DNA from: CAWBRT01 sp963696525 | GTDB lineage: Bacteria; Acidobacteriota; Terriglobia; Terriglobales; Acidobacteriaceae | Direction of reading: 5' to 3' | Length of the DNA stretch: 64,000 bases | Assembly (NCBI GenBank): GCA_963696525.1 | Contig: CAVOKO010000004.1 | Span: 99,309 to 163,308 of the forward strand | Made by a program: the position numbers and the translations under genes | The notes under the pieces: model-generated | What the model was told of the DNA's origin: nothing | Seen by the model: only the letters and a program-made list of their open reading frames with translations | Database searches by the model: none | Part shown: positions 26,736 through 37,752 of the stretch, piece by piece | Layout: each line of letters starts with the position of its first letter | How positions within the stretch are numbered: position 1 is the stretch's first letter

Positions 26736-29700
26736 TCCGCCACCTCGTCGGGCAATAGATCCAAGAGTGGTTCCGGCGCGTTCACGACGGAATCGGCGCG
26801 GAACACTTGCCAACCTGCGGCCTCAAACCGGCCCTCGCCATCATCCTCGTGTTCAAGCAGCACGGCGATTCGGCAAGCGGTCCAGGCAAGCTCGGCAGTG
26901 GCTATGATCTCTCCTTCCGCGCTGGTCAGCTCAAACCCGGCTTCCGGCAAAGCCTTGCCGCGCTCGGCCGCTCTGCGGCAGAGGTCCCGGACTTCCTGGG
27001 CGACAACTTCGATCAGGGCCTCGAGCCGATTTGTCACATGCTTCTTGTCCTCTTTGACTGCCGGCTCCGAGATCCCCAGGTACCGTTCATCAGCCAGTCC
27101 GAGTGAACTCACGAATTCGAAGCCATCGAGGAATTGCAGCAGATTACCCAGCCGCAGGAATTCCCGCCAAGCTCTCTTCCACTCGATTGGACCGTGGTGG
27201 GCATGATCATCGAACAAATACAAGCGTACCTTCAGATTGGAGAAGTCTTGTGCCCGCAGAGCCGCTGCATCCATGCACCCTTCGGCGCGGAGCAATGGGC
27301 TTCCATCAGTGTGCGTGCGTTCCCAGCGCAGTTTCAGACGACCGGGGGTATCCGAATCATTTTCCAGTAGACTCACTACAAAAGCCTGTGCATGGGCTAC
27401 CCAAGACTTCATCCGTGCAGACCCGAGGAAAAGCATCAAAGCTCCGAACGACGACTGTCCAGCCAGACTCTTCCAAGTGGCGGCATTCACTGGATCGAGT
27501 TTGGCCACCAGTGGGACGAACTTAGGTCCGGCTGACAAAACCTCCACCTCAAACCTCGGAACTGGGTAGCGGAACTGCTCCTGTACGTCATCCCATGTCA
27601 ACGACCAGACTCGGTATCGCCCCGAGCGTATCAGCGCCATCCGCTGGGCTGTGTCCACACCAGTGCGAAGGCCGGCGTTCGGATCGGCGTGATATTCATA
27701 TCCATCGGTGAAAACTACGATCGGCAATTCACCGCCCTCCGGACGCTCGGGATAGAACACGAAGTCAGCCCGGCATGGAATGGCCACACCCTGGATATTT
27801 CCAAGCTCCACTTGCGGCTCAATTAGGTAGTTGCCAAAGTCCGAGCGCAGATAAAAGCCCTCCTTGCCATTCACGACTTGGTGCGTGACGTTCCGTGCCG
27901 ACGTTCCTTCTGGCGTTCGGCGCAGTGCCTCGATGAACCGACCTTCCAGTTCGCTCTCCAGCAGGTGGTTGATGCGAATGGCATCCAACCTTTTCGTCCG
28001 TTTTACGTGCTGGCGGTTATCAAGAATCAGCTTCAGTAATTCCAGGGCTGCGTGGCGCGAGGTGTTCTGCTGATCGTGCCGTCCGCGGTAGGCAAGCAGA
28101 CACCGGTAGCAACCGTCCTTCTCGGCGTCGTTTTGGCAATTGCAATTCTTGAGTACGTCGTACGCTTTCTCGAAAACGTCCAGCAGGTTGCGCTGGTCAC
28201 GCATTAGCTCCTTCAGGTAGCCGGTTCCGCCCGGTACACCGTCGTAGAGCACCAGATAGCGCTTGCGCACGTCGGATCCGGGCACAGGTTCATCCGTCAC
28301 CGTAGTCAGCAGGTGGCCGGGATCGCCCCGGAACTTCCGGCGAAGACCAAGATCAAGTGCGGCGACAAAAGATTGGATGTTGCGATCCACATCGAAACTT
28401 GCCACCGGCAACAGCATGCGGATGGCTTCGGAAGTGAATTCTCTGAACAGGAAACAAGCCTCGACGACCTTTTCCTTCTCTTCCTTTCCCCAATAGCGGC
28501 AGTAAATGGCATGTTCGATTTTGCCATTCTTCTTCACCTTGCCGCACGCCCCGCAAAGTTCGAACGGCCTGTCCATGAGGGGCCGGCCGGCAATGGTCAA
28601 TTGTGGGCCGGCAGCCGTCTTCTCGCCAAAGTTGACTTCACGCAGCGTGATCTTCCTGAAGAACTCGAAGCCAAACGGCACCTCCTCGCGATCGATGAAA
28701 TATGCCTCGCTGATATCGGCATCTTCCCCGACCACGAACATGTGTTTCTGATAGAACTGCGGTTCGCGGTCATCGCTTTCGTCGTAGGACCGGCTCTCCT
28801 GCTCCGAAGCAGTCGAAATGACCTGCCGGAGGCGTACCATGTTGCGCCGTTGTCCCTCATCGATCCAGAGTGGGCTGCCACACCGAGGGCAGGAGGCACG
28901 TGGTTCCGACCGTCCTTCGAGTTCCAGGTATGAGCAGTCGTGACAAAATCGCCAGGCCTGAATTTGCGAGACCTGTAGGCTCACCTGATCGACTTCGAGC
29001 TTCCGCCCCTGAGCATAGAAATGATTCGCCGGCGCCAACTCCAGAATTGCGGCCGAGGCCGGACGCTCATACTCATAGGTCTGTGTTTTGTACCTTCGCT
29101 CCTCGTCTTCCGCCTTTGGGTTTCGCCGATAGATGACTGAGCGCAACACGACGCCAGCCTCCGGAAACGCGTAATTGGGCAACAACCCCTCGTCTGTAAA
29201 GAAGTTCAGAACCGGGCGTTCATTGATAGACTGAACGATCTCGTTCATCGCCGACTTCTCACGCAGCAACTGCTGGAGTGTCTCCTCGAAGTTCTGGTCG
29301 CGTGCAGGATCCTGTTTGATATCGCGGATCTTCTTGGTGAGGGACTGAATTCGGTTGCGCAGCGTCTTCCGCTCCTCCACCACTTCTTTCAATCCTTCCC
29401 AGATCGAGCGTTCCAGACCGACGATGTCGAGGTCTGTGCCGCGGGAGAATGCCCGAATCCGGTCACGTGTGTAATCCGCGACCTCCTCCTGAAACGTGGC
29501 GAGGAAGTCATCTTCCATCGCCGTGCGGTTCTTTTCGAAGAAGGCGAGCAGGTTGGCGGGAAACCCCTTGGTTCGATCCCCGCTCTCGACGACATCCAGT
29601 ACAGCACGCAGCTCACCCGGAAGAGCACCCTCCGGGACACCCGTTTCCACCCAGCGATCAAATACGTAGGCCGTGAATTGCCTCTCCAGAACTGCGGATG

Positions 29701-32700
29701 CGTTCAAGAAGCAGCCGGGCGTTTCCACCTGGCCTTGGATCATTTCCTCGGGCTCGAAGTAGAAGAACAAGTCGTGCGGGCGGGCGTTCGCCACGGCTAG
29801 GACAAATGAATTGCCGTTCACACGGCCAGCACGGCCTGCTCGCTGGAGGTAATTGCTCGGCTTCGGCGGTACTGAACAAAGGGCAATCGAGGAGAGGTCG
29901 CCAATGTTAATTCCCATTTCCAGTGTCGGTGTACACGAGAGCAGGTTTGGATCCCCGGGCAGGTCGTTCTTGCGGAAGCCATCTTCGATGCGTTCCCGCG
30001 TATCGCGATCGAGCAGGCCCGTGTGCTCGGAAGAGAAAATACGCTGCACATCGCCGGATTCATACAAACGCCGATAATAATCGTCGGTATTTGGTGCGCG
30101 CTCGAAATGGCCGTCGCAGTTGTACCGCATGCAGGGGTTGCCCGCAAAAGTTCCGGCATCAGACTCTCCAACCGAAACTGCAAAGCTGCAATACTTACAG
30201 CGAAACTGTGCCACATCGGTCGTTACCTCGAAGGCAGCTGGCTCCAGCCCCCAAACTCGCGCTCCTCGCGCGGTACGTTCAAAGAGAAGACCAGTTTCCT
30301 TCAGCCCGCCCAGGATCGCTTCATAGACTGCCTGAGTCGAGTCGCCGACGGTCGGATCCAGGCCGTAAAAGGACTTTTCCATCCAGTCTTCGTACCAAGT
30401 GGGCGTGGGATTGCTGGGCTGGCGAATCAGAGTCTGAAAACGCTCACCGCCCCGCGAGGTGAGAAAGACGGGTGCCCTTGAAGCACGTGAGATGTTCGGC
30501 CGCCATAGCGCCCGACCACCCTGCTTGCCAAGCAGCCAGGTATTATTACCCAGGCTCTCGATATACGACGCCAACTCGTCTTCGTCCATTGCTCCGCGGT
30601 TTTTCAGGTTTTGCACAAGCCCAGCGAGAAAGCGGCTGAGCGTTGCTTGGTCCAGCTCGCGCAACGGACCAACGTGCTCCTTTAGCCGCGGCAGCAAATA
30701 CTCAATAGCTCGCTGCCACACATCGGGTTTTACCACTAGCGTGGAACTTCCGGTCTTTTCAAGCGTGCGGCCGATGCGGCAGTCGAAGGTGTACTCGCTC
30801 CAAATCTCCCATGCCAGTCGTCGTTCTAGCAGGCCCATCAAATCTGAGCCTTCTGGCAACTTTCCGGCGGTCCGCAAAGCCTCGTAGTCGTCCAGCCAGT
30901 TCATGTCGGGCGGCAAGAAGGTGGCCAAGAAGGACTCAGGCTTGAGGCGTTTCCGCCAGTCCTCCAGGAACCGGGCTACCAAGTTCTCGAACGGAACTGG
31001 TACGCTGGCTGAACGGACCGTCTTCTGGATTGCGCTTCGCAGGTTGAAGGTGTAGGTGCGTGCGGCGAAGAAGCCGGAACGATGCGAGGCATCCTGCACG
31101 GAATCGGAAAATGCCAGTAGCTTCTTGTCCTCATTAAACGGCGAGGAGAATAACTGGGAGATGATGACGCTAGTCAGGCTGGCCGCGCGCGAGCCGAGAA
31201 TCGTGAGCGAATTATGCCCGCCGCAGCTTGGGCAGTCATGCGAGCCCAACCGCTTCTCACTTCCGTCCCTCTTCTTGACCGTATAATTCGTGTTCGGAAC
31301 CCACACCGGCAGCAATTGATCGAAGCTTGCGCCGCAATTGGCACAGTGGCCCGGTTCCGTCATCCGCTGGATTGTCAGGCAATCGGTGCAGACATATTGA
31401 GGAATCTCGCGCTGCTTTTTCCGCTCGTCTTCCGAATACGGATAAAGGAATTGAACGTGGGGCGAGTTCGCGAAGAAGCTGTTATAGAAGGTCTGCAGGT
31501 CAGGGTTGATGCGCGTGTCGGCATCGCGCACCGTACCGGCCCAACCGGTGTTTCCGCACTCACGGCAGTGGATAACCGGCAAACTGCGCTTCAACTCCTG
31601 CGGTTTTAGATCATCGGCATAGCCCAGCGTCGGGTCGCTACGCACCGACGCCACCATGCGCCGCAGCTCCCGCAGCCAAAGCTGCATACGAAGCTGCACC
31701 ATCGGGTCGTACCTCTGATTGCCGTCGATGACTGGACCCAAAACCCTGGCGCGAGAGATCAACGCAAGAAAGCTGCCGAGCAGACGATCAAGATAGCTGT
31801 CTGCCAATGTACCGAAGCCGGGAATTTGTTTCTTTAGTTCGGCTGACAAGTCGCCGGCAGCGACGGCTCGGTTCCCGAGGATCATCAGCAGGTTTCGAAA
31901 GAAGGCGTGGTGCTTCAACGCCTCTGCTAACGCAACAGGATCCGGAGCCAGGTCTTCACCCATCCACAACTGTGCCTGCGCGCTCAGGTACTGCTCCGCT
32001 GACTCGTATGCCAGCGGGTCCATCGTTCCCAGATCTCCGACGCTGGGCGTCTGAAACCGCGTTACCAGACAGCCCTTCAGGAACTCATCCGGCGTTAACA
32101 GCGACTCGCCTATTACACTGTCGTTGTCGAACGGTTCGCCGAAGAGCTGACGTGCGTAGGCCGCCAAGTCTTCTTGGCTACCCTCACCGAGAGTGGCTGA
32201 CGTACCCACGCAGCAGAGGTGCTCTGCCGGAGTCTTGACCCTTTCCTTGATTCGTCGAATTAGGCAGGCAAGATCGGCACCCTGGGCGCCATCGAAAGTA
32301 TGCAGCTCGTCTACGACCAGGTACCGAAGAGTCTCCGGCCCATTCAGTCTCCAAACCCGGAAGTCGCGTGGCCGGACGAGCAGGTAATCGAGCATTTTGT
32401 AGTTGGTAAGTAGGATGTCGGGCGGTGCGGTGCGCAGCATCTCCTGGTCTGTAATCAAATCTTCTTCCGACATGACTGGGGAGGGCTTGCGCTCCAGGCC
32501 GCCGATCCAGAGCCCCGCAGTCACGTAGCCACGCAGTTCCGGGTTGTTCCAGATCAGCTTGGCCAACCTCTGAGCCTGGTCGGTGGCCAGGGCGTTCATC
32601 GGATAGATCAGGATCGCCTTGATACCGCGCCGCCCACGCTGGCGGAAGCAGTGATCGAGGATCGGATACAAAAAGCACTCGGTCTTGCCGGAACCGGTGC

Positions 32701-32995
32701 CGGTGGCAACAATGGTGGAACGTCCGGCGCGCGTGTCCAGCCGATCCCACGCCTGTTGCTGGTGACGGTACGGCGCGAAGCTCTCTGGAAGAACTTCGGG
32801 GAAAGGACGCGGAGCTTCGTCGGCTGGCACGAACGGCAACTTGATGGAGAGATATGGCCCGCGGAACAACATGCCCGGCGTTGCGAGTAGCTTTTCGAGT
32901 GTGCCTGCGAAGAAAGGGTTCGTGATCGGAAAAGTTGTGAGGAGGAAGTCCTCCACCCCGCGTTGAACTTGGCGGGCTATCACCGAGGGGATCAT
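26732..32995 (-). CDS. Giant DUF1998 SF2 helicase with probable C-terminal nuclease (DrmAB/DruE-like)
   Basis: One uninterrupted 2087-residue protein. SF2 motif I is VATGTGSGKTECFLYPIL (about residues 96-113), motif II VVDELHTFDGAQGADL (227-242), motif III VGTSATLGEG. Zinc-type clusters follow (CRECGNTGW; CTDCLTIQRMTEPGHCANC; CPSCGGHNS), then LLAFSDSVQDASHRSGFFAA, helicase motif VI QRAGRAGRVNG near 1050, and a DUF1998 region with CNCQNDAEKDGCYRCLLAY near 1625. At about 1735-1800, PCRADFVFYP followed by IVVFTDGYEYH and AQRMALIRSGRYRVWSLTWD fits a PD-(D/E)XK/Vsr-like nuclease. DrmA plus DrmB of DISARM and DruE of Druantia contain helicase and DUF1998 parts; I cannot separate these relations by eye. 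Both ends overlap neighbours by ATGA. Probable duplex translocase of the system. Confidence 0.82.
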   Translation of the reverse strand: MIPSVIARQVQRGVEDFLLTTFPITNPFFAGTLEKLLATPGMLFRGPYLSIKLPFVPADEAPRPFPEVLPESFAPYRHQQQAWDRLDTRAGRSTIVATGTGSGKTECFLYPILDHCFRQRGRRGIKAILIYPMNALATDQAQRLAKLIWNNPELRGYVTAGLWIGGLERKPSPVMSEEDLITDQEMLRTAPPDILLTNYKMLDYLLVRPRDFRVWRLNGPETLRYLVVDELHTFDGAQGADLACLIRRIKERVKTPAEHLCCVGTSATLGEGSQEDLAAYARQLFGEPFDNDSVIGESLLTPDEFLKGCLVTRFQTPSVGDLGTMDPLAYESAEQYLSAQAQLWMGEDLAPDPVALAEALKHHAFFRNLLMILGNRAVAAGDLSAELKKQIPGFGTLADSYLDRLLGSFLALISRARVLGPVIDGNQRYDPMVQLRMQLWLRELRRMVASVRSDPTLGYADDLKPQELKRSLPVIHCRECGNTGWAGTVRDADTRINPDLQTFYNSFFANSPHVQFLYPYSEDERKKQREIPQYVCTDCLTIQRMTEPGHCANCGASFDQLLPVWVPNTNYTVKKRDGSEKRLGSHDCPSCGGHNSLTILGSRAASLTSVIISQLFSSPFNEDKKLLAFSDSVQDASHRSGFFAARTYTFNLRSAIQKTVRSASVPVPFENLVARFLEDWRKRLKPESFLATFLPPDMNWLDDYEALRTAGKLPEGSDLMGLLERRLAWEIWSEYTFDCRIGRTLEKTGSSTLVVKPDVWQRAIEYLLPRLKEHVGPLRELDQATLSRFLAGLVQNLKNRGAMDEDELASYIESLGNNTWLLGKQGGRALWRPNISRASRAPVFLTSRGGERFQTLIRQPSNPTPTWYEDWMEKSFYGLDPTVGDSTQAVYEAILGGLKETGLLFERTARGARVWGLEPAAFEVTTDVAQFRCKYCSFAVSVGESDAGTFAGNPCMRYNCDGHFERAPNTDDYYRRLYESGDVQRIFSSEHTGLLDRDTRERIEDGFRKNDLPGDPNLLSCTPTLEMGINIGDLSSIALCSVPPKPSNYLQRAGRAGRVNGNSFVLAVANARPHDLFFYFEPEEMIQGQVETPGCFLNASAVLERQFTAYVFDRWVETGVPEGALPGELRAVLDVVESGDRTKGFPANLLAFFEKNRTAMEDDFLATFQEEVADYTRDRIRAFSRGTDLDIVGLERSIWEGLKEVVEERKTLRNRIQSLTKKIRDIKQDPARDQNFEETLQQLLREKSAMNEIVQSINERPVLNFFTDEGLLPNYAFPEAGVVLRSVIYRRNPKAEDEERRYKTQTYEYERPASAAILELAPANHFYAQGRKLEVDQVSLQVSQIQAWRFCHDCSYLELEGRSEPRASCPRCGSPLWIDEGQRRNMVRLRQVISTASEQESRSYDESDDREPQFYQKHMFVVGEDADISEAYFIDREEVPFGFEFFRKITLREVNFGEKTAAGPQLTIAGRPLMDRPFELCGACGKVKKNGKIEHAIYCRYWGKEEKEKVVEACFLFREFTSEAIRMLLPVASFDVDRNIQSFVAALDLGLRRKFRGDPGHLLTTVTDEPVPGSDVRKRYLVLYDGVPGGTGYLKELMRDQRNLLDVFEKAYDVLKNCNCQNDAEKDGCYRCLLAYRGRHDQQNTSRHAALELLKLILDNRQHVKRTKRLDAIRINHLLESELEGRFIEALRRTPEGTSARNVTHQVVNGKEGFYLRSDFGNYLIEPQVELGNIQGVAIPCRADFVFYPERPEGGELPIVVFTDGYEYHADPNAGLRTGVDTAQRMALIRSGRYRVWSLTWDDVQEQFRYPVPRFEVEVLSAGPKFVPLVAKLDPVNAATWKSLAGQSSFGALMLFLGSARMKSWVAHAQAFVVSLLENDSDTPGRLKLRWERTHTDGSPLLRAEGCMDAAALRAQDFSNLKVRLYLFDDHAHHGPIEWKRAWREFLRLGNLLQFLDGFEFVSSLGLADERYLGISEPAVKEDKKHVTNRLEALIEVVAQEVRDLCRRAAERGKALPEAGFELTSAEGEIIATAELAWTACRIAVLLEHEDDGEGRFEAAGWQVFRADSVVNAPEPLLDLLPDEVAE

Positions 32996-35900
32996 AGGCC
33001 ATCCTCATCAAAGAACTTCCATGCGGTTGCGTAGTCGGCTTCACGGTCGCACCGGTCGAACGGCGCAACATATTCAATGACGCGCTTGCGCGGGCCGCCA
33101 GGCAACGTATCGTCCGTTATAGTGCGGCACTTCGCTCCAGAAGTCATGTTCTTGATCTCCTCCCATTCGGGACGCGAAAAGCCAACGCCGGGTAGCACCT
33201 TTGGAGATGTGAAGACGATGCGCCCCCGCTGGTCGTACCAGGTGTCGCGCTCGTTCTGCTGCAGCACTGGAAACTGGATGCGGTAGATGGTGCAGAGCTC
33301 ATCGAGCGTTAGGCGCAAGGCACGGGCGGCCAGGACATCGATTTCCACCACCGCTTGGCGGCGTTCGTAGTCAGTGCGTAGCGGAGTCTCCCAAAGCCAT
33401 TCAGGGCTGAGGGAAGAGAATCTTTGGTTGTCCAGGCGTGGATCGGACTTCGCCCAGCGCTGGCTGCGGAAGTCACCCCGCCAGCATTCGCCCCAGAGGT
33501 CGGAGTAGTGGATAGTTAGGCAGTTGAGGAGGAGCACGCGACAGTCGAAGTACTTGCGTTTAGAATCATCCTCAACAAGCAGAGGCAGACGATTTAGGAA
33601 GGCCCCGCCGCCTCTAGGAACTCCAGTGGATTTTGTGAAGAAGTCGAAGGGCAAAGAACTGACTAGGCCAGCGAAGGTCGAGAGTTCAGCGCTCGTCCGA
33701 AAAACGAGTCCAACGATGTTATTAATGTGTCCAGGTCTCGGAGAACTGATCGCCGAAATCAAAGTTCGCTCACCTGCCTGACTGAACATCGCGCGGTAGA
33801 CCAGGCGGTAGAATGCAGTAACTGGTTTCTGGTCATCCCAGGACACATGCGGCGCGCGAGTACGGTATGTATCTGCTTCACATGCAGGGACATAGTTGGT
33901 GCGCGATAGATAATCCGCCGGTAGCGTGGTCAAGTCCAGAGGTCGTAGTGGCCCTTCTCAGTACAAACGCGGCGGGGCGTCTTGAACAGAGGATTCGCGA
34001 TGTGGATGTGTGGACCGGAAAGAATCCACTCGCTGGTCGAAGCCGGGAACCGCGTCTCGCGGCGAATGGTGCCATCGTTCACGCGGTTGGTCTCGTCCCA
34101 CATGACTGTGCTTGAGTACTGTCCTTCAAGATCGCCGAGGCGCTTCGGGTGGTCGGCGAACTTGCGCAACACGACCACAAGTTCCCGGGCGTGAAGTGAA
34201 GGAAGGCGTGCTTCGACTGCGCGTGTTCCGGGGTCATCGTAAAGACGGGCGAAGAGTGCCAGAGTGTCCTCGTCGACCTCGATGATTCGGTCTCGGTGCC
34301 CAATGACATTCCAACTGCCCTCATCGTCCTTGATGCCCCCGCAGATCCCGGAACCCTCATCGTCGAAGCAGGTGTCTACCGTTGACGGGTGAAACAAGTT
34401 GGAGACGTGCCGGAAATCGGGGGATGACTCAGGACCATATACGTTGATGCTGAACTTTTCGCGGTCTCCCAAGTCCGCGAAAAGCATCAACTCATTCTGA
34501 AACTGGCAGTGTACACGCAGCCTTGGGTATAAATTCGCGCGCAACTGGCGCGCTTTGGGGTCGTCATAAGCTCCCTCTGGATGCAAGAAACCTTGCACCC
34601 CTCCTGCTGTCGCTGCCATCCAAGCTTGCGTCAGGAAGCCCTTGTACGAGTTCGATTGCGTTCCAAGAAGCAGCGGGTAATTCTGCTTCGCATTGAGATA
34701 GTTTTGCGTGCCTTCGAACTCCACGTACTCGTCAAAGTAAATTGCCTTCAACCCTTGATACTTGGCGAGTGTCTGTTCCCGCAACTCACGCATCCGTGGC
34801 GCCGAAAACTTGCGCAGAACGTACAGGGGCTCGATGTCGCCCATCACTCCACCCTCGTTCCATTCGATTTTGATCCACGGCGGGTTGCCGAGTATCAGAT
34901 CGAAACCACCGCGATGCCTGAATAAATCGGCAAATTCCAACTCCCAATGCAGGAAGCGGTGACGCTCTGCCAAATCCCGCACCTTCGTCAACCTCGGTAG
35001 GCGCGCACAGAGCTCATTCAGGTCTACGGTTCCCAGGTCTTCTACAATACGAAGCTGCTGCTGCTCGGGTCGACCGCTTGGGAAAAGCGGCTGCTGCTCC
35101 GCGCCTAATAGCGGTGTTACTTCATGAGAAGTTCCTTCGAGGATCGCCGATAGTTCCAGCAGAAACTCGTCGCGTGAGGGCAGTAGTTCTGCACCGTCAA
35201 TTGGCCAGAACCAAAGTGAACACCAGTAGTCCATCGCCAGCTTCAGGCGCTGGTAGGGGCTGCTGGTGCCCGTTAACGGCGTGATGGCCTGCTCGAAGAT
35301 CCGATCACGCTCGTGCGTGCTAAGCCGCTGGCCGCACTCTGCGAACGTCGGGTTATCTTCCTGGCCGAAGATGGGGAAGACGTGGGCTGTTTCGCGTCGT
35401 ACCCGTCTCAAGTTCTCGGCATGCTTCTTCCAGAGTCCGTCCACTGCCGCCGAGAGACGTTCCAGAGCTCTGCAGTCACTTGCCGAAAATCGCTTGGTGA
35501 ACTCCTTTCGCCAATCGCGGATCTGCTTCATTTCTGTTGGCAGAATCTCCTTGACGGCCTTGTCGGTGTAGTCGGCCATGCCCTTGTCCGGGACCAGGAA
35601 GTGCCAGATCTGACCCGCGCCACGGTCTTTTCCAACGGGAATCCGATCCGGCACAGTGTCGAGCCACTCTCGGCTATCGCTTTCAAGTTGTGACGTGGTG
35701 AATACCTGCCGCCGCGCACCAATGAGGCTGTTACCCGTGGCAAGTTGCCCGCCAAGCCAGGGGATTGTGTGACTTTGATAAATGGTGTTTAGCCAAAGGG
35801 AAATCTCGGCCAGTTCGATCGCCACCGGGTTGCGGTCCACACCGTAGACGCGATTGTCAGCGAGATATGCTTTCACCTTCTGCTTTTCCAGCAAGTAATC

Positions 35901-37746
35901 CTCATGCCCAATAACCCGACCCATCTCGCGCTGTTTGTGTTCCAAATATGCGTCAGCCAACTGATTGATGGCTTCATTCAAGAACGCGCCGCTGCCTAGT
36001 GCTGGCTCGCAGACATTGAAAGCGAGAATGTCGTCAGCGGTCTTGTCTTTAAGAAGTTCTTTGAGTGCGTACTTGACAACACACTGGGTGAGAACCTCGG
36101 GGGTGTAGTAGGACGCGGACTTCTGGCGATCCCTACCTCTCAACCTATAGATGAACTTTCCCCGACCATGGTGAACTAGGCGGCCACGATCGTCATAGAC
36201 TCGTTCCGCGTCCTCATAAGATTCAAGCTCTTTCGCCGTCACGAAGTAGGCAGGCTTGAGCGGATCGAAGGAGTTCTTCTGTGGCTTTCGAGGCGCACGC
36301 CGGCGCCGCGCGGGCGTTTCGTCTTCTGATTCGTCGCCCTCTTCGTCCTCGTCTTCCGGCTTTTCCTTCTTTGGCTTTTGCTGCACCTCGTAGAGCCCTC
36401 CTTCCGGCTCTACGAAGAAGCCAGTATAGGAGAGCAGTCCCTCATACACCGCACCGAGTTGGTTGATACCAAGCTGCGAATAGCTGATTCGTCCTCGGCG
36501 GCGCCCGTGTTCCTCCCGGGACAGCGAGAGCAACTCAATCACCTTCTGGAGAACGTGATTGCGCAGGCGAACCCGATTCAGCAGGGGAGTGCGCTCGGGA
36601 TCGAAAAGGTCGCATCGCAGCGGCTCCATCCGAAAGTTGTATTCGCCAGCTTGCTCAGGCTTCAATTCACTTTGCCAGCCGTCGTAAACCAGGTGGAATA
36701 GGGTCTGAAGGGAACGATCCAGGAAATAGCCGTGGCGGTCCTCTTCGGATGATAGTTCAACTTCACCAGCATCGCGCAGGCTTTCGAGAGAACAGCCAGT
36801 GCGGTACTCTTCGCTCTTCATTGGAGCGTAGCCGAGTTCCTCGCGTGCTTCCACGTAGAAAAGGAAGAGTAGGCGGTAGAGGTAGCGCAGACACTCGCGG
36901 GTGATTTGCTCGGCTAGGTCTTTGCCATATACACCCTCTTTGAGAACTTCCCGGAGATACCAGACGGCTTCGTTGCCAATCAATTCCACAGCTTCGCGCG
37001 CACTGTATTTCAAGTCTTCTGACACCGCGAAAGCGTGCTTATGTGAGTTCTCGTCGAGGCGGTCCAGTAGGCTGACCTGACCGGAAGGGCAAACGGAATC
37101 ACGGTGCAGGAGAGCGGCCGTGGCCCGTAGCGTGACGGTTCGCGACGCCCAAGGATCTCCGCGAGGTCGAATCGAAGAAAGCGCTTCGACGGCCATTTCG
37201 TGCGATCGATTAGAAGAAGTTGTGTTCCACCGTAGAGCAGGATCCATCGGGGCGGTTCGGAGGCCGCGAAGACATGTTTAGTGATCAGCTCTTCTTTGGT
37301 CGCGAGCGGATCCTCCTCATCCCCGTCATGCTCATCCTCGTTATCCTCGTCTCGGCGCTGGTTCTGGTCGTCTCCGCCATCTGAGCTTCCAGAACCCATA
37401 ACTCAGGCTGTCCATTTGCGCGGGTGATGTGACCTGCAAGTGGCAGTGAGATATGCCCCGTCAAGTTCGATTACCTCAGGACTTAACGAGTAACCCAGCG
37501 TCCGCAAAAAGTCGTTGAACCATGGCACGTTGCAGCGCCATGCGTTCTTCGGGATCGGATGTTCCGCCAGCTCCTTGCGCATTGCCTGAAAAGGACGGGC
37601 CAAGCCCGCAGAGCATCCCATGGCGGACATTCCTGTTGCGACCAAGTCTCGAACAGGGGCGCAGGTCGCCCTTCCAGAATCGCCGCCAGGTAGTGGTGCG
37701 TGTAGAATTCGTTCTCGTTGGTGATGCCGGTCAGATCAATAGGCAT
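32992..37746 (-). CDS. drmMI: DrmMI-like N6-adenine methylase (class 1 DISARM type), frame interrupted
   Basis: Large type IIG/BREX-like adenine methyltransferase. The N-terminus LTGITNENEFYTHHYLAAILE and PPRWILLYGGTQLLLIDRTKW fit DISARM/BREX methylases. SAM motif I is NVCEPALGSGAFLNEAINQL, and catalytic motif IV is DLILGNPPWIKIEWNEGG (NPPW). A long acidic-basic low-complexity tract (KEKPEDEDEEGDESEDE) interrupts the N-terminal half. The main open stretch is 33930-37247; shifts near 37500, 37400 and 37250 detach the N-terminus, and one near 33931 detaches the last 313 residues (TTLPADYLSRTNYVPACE), which naturally continue it. Full span is about 1585 residues. It starts 7 bases after drmD and overlaps the helicase by ATGA. 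In DISARM, methylation marks self DNA. Confidence 0.78.
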
Positions 37747-37752
37747 GGTGAC

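Noticed and set aside
26735..26813. Longer N-terminus for the RelE-UvrD protein starting at 26813
   Set aside because: The extension is arginine-rich, overlaps the end of the giant helicase gene by 80 bases, and the ATG at 26735 gives a classical ATGA overlap and starts at the RelE-like fold.
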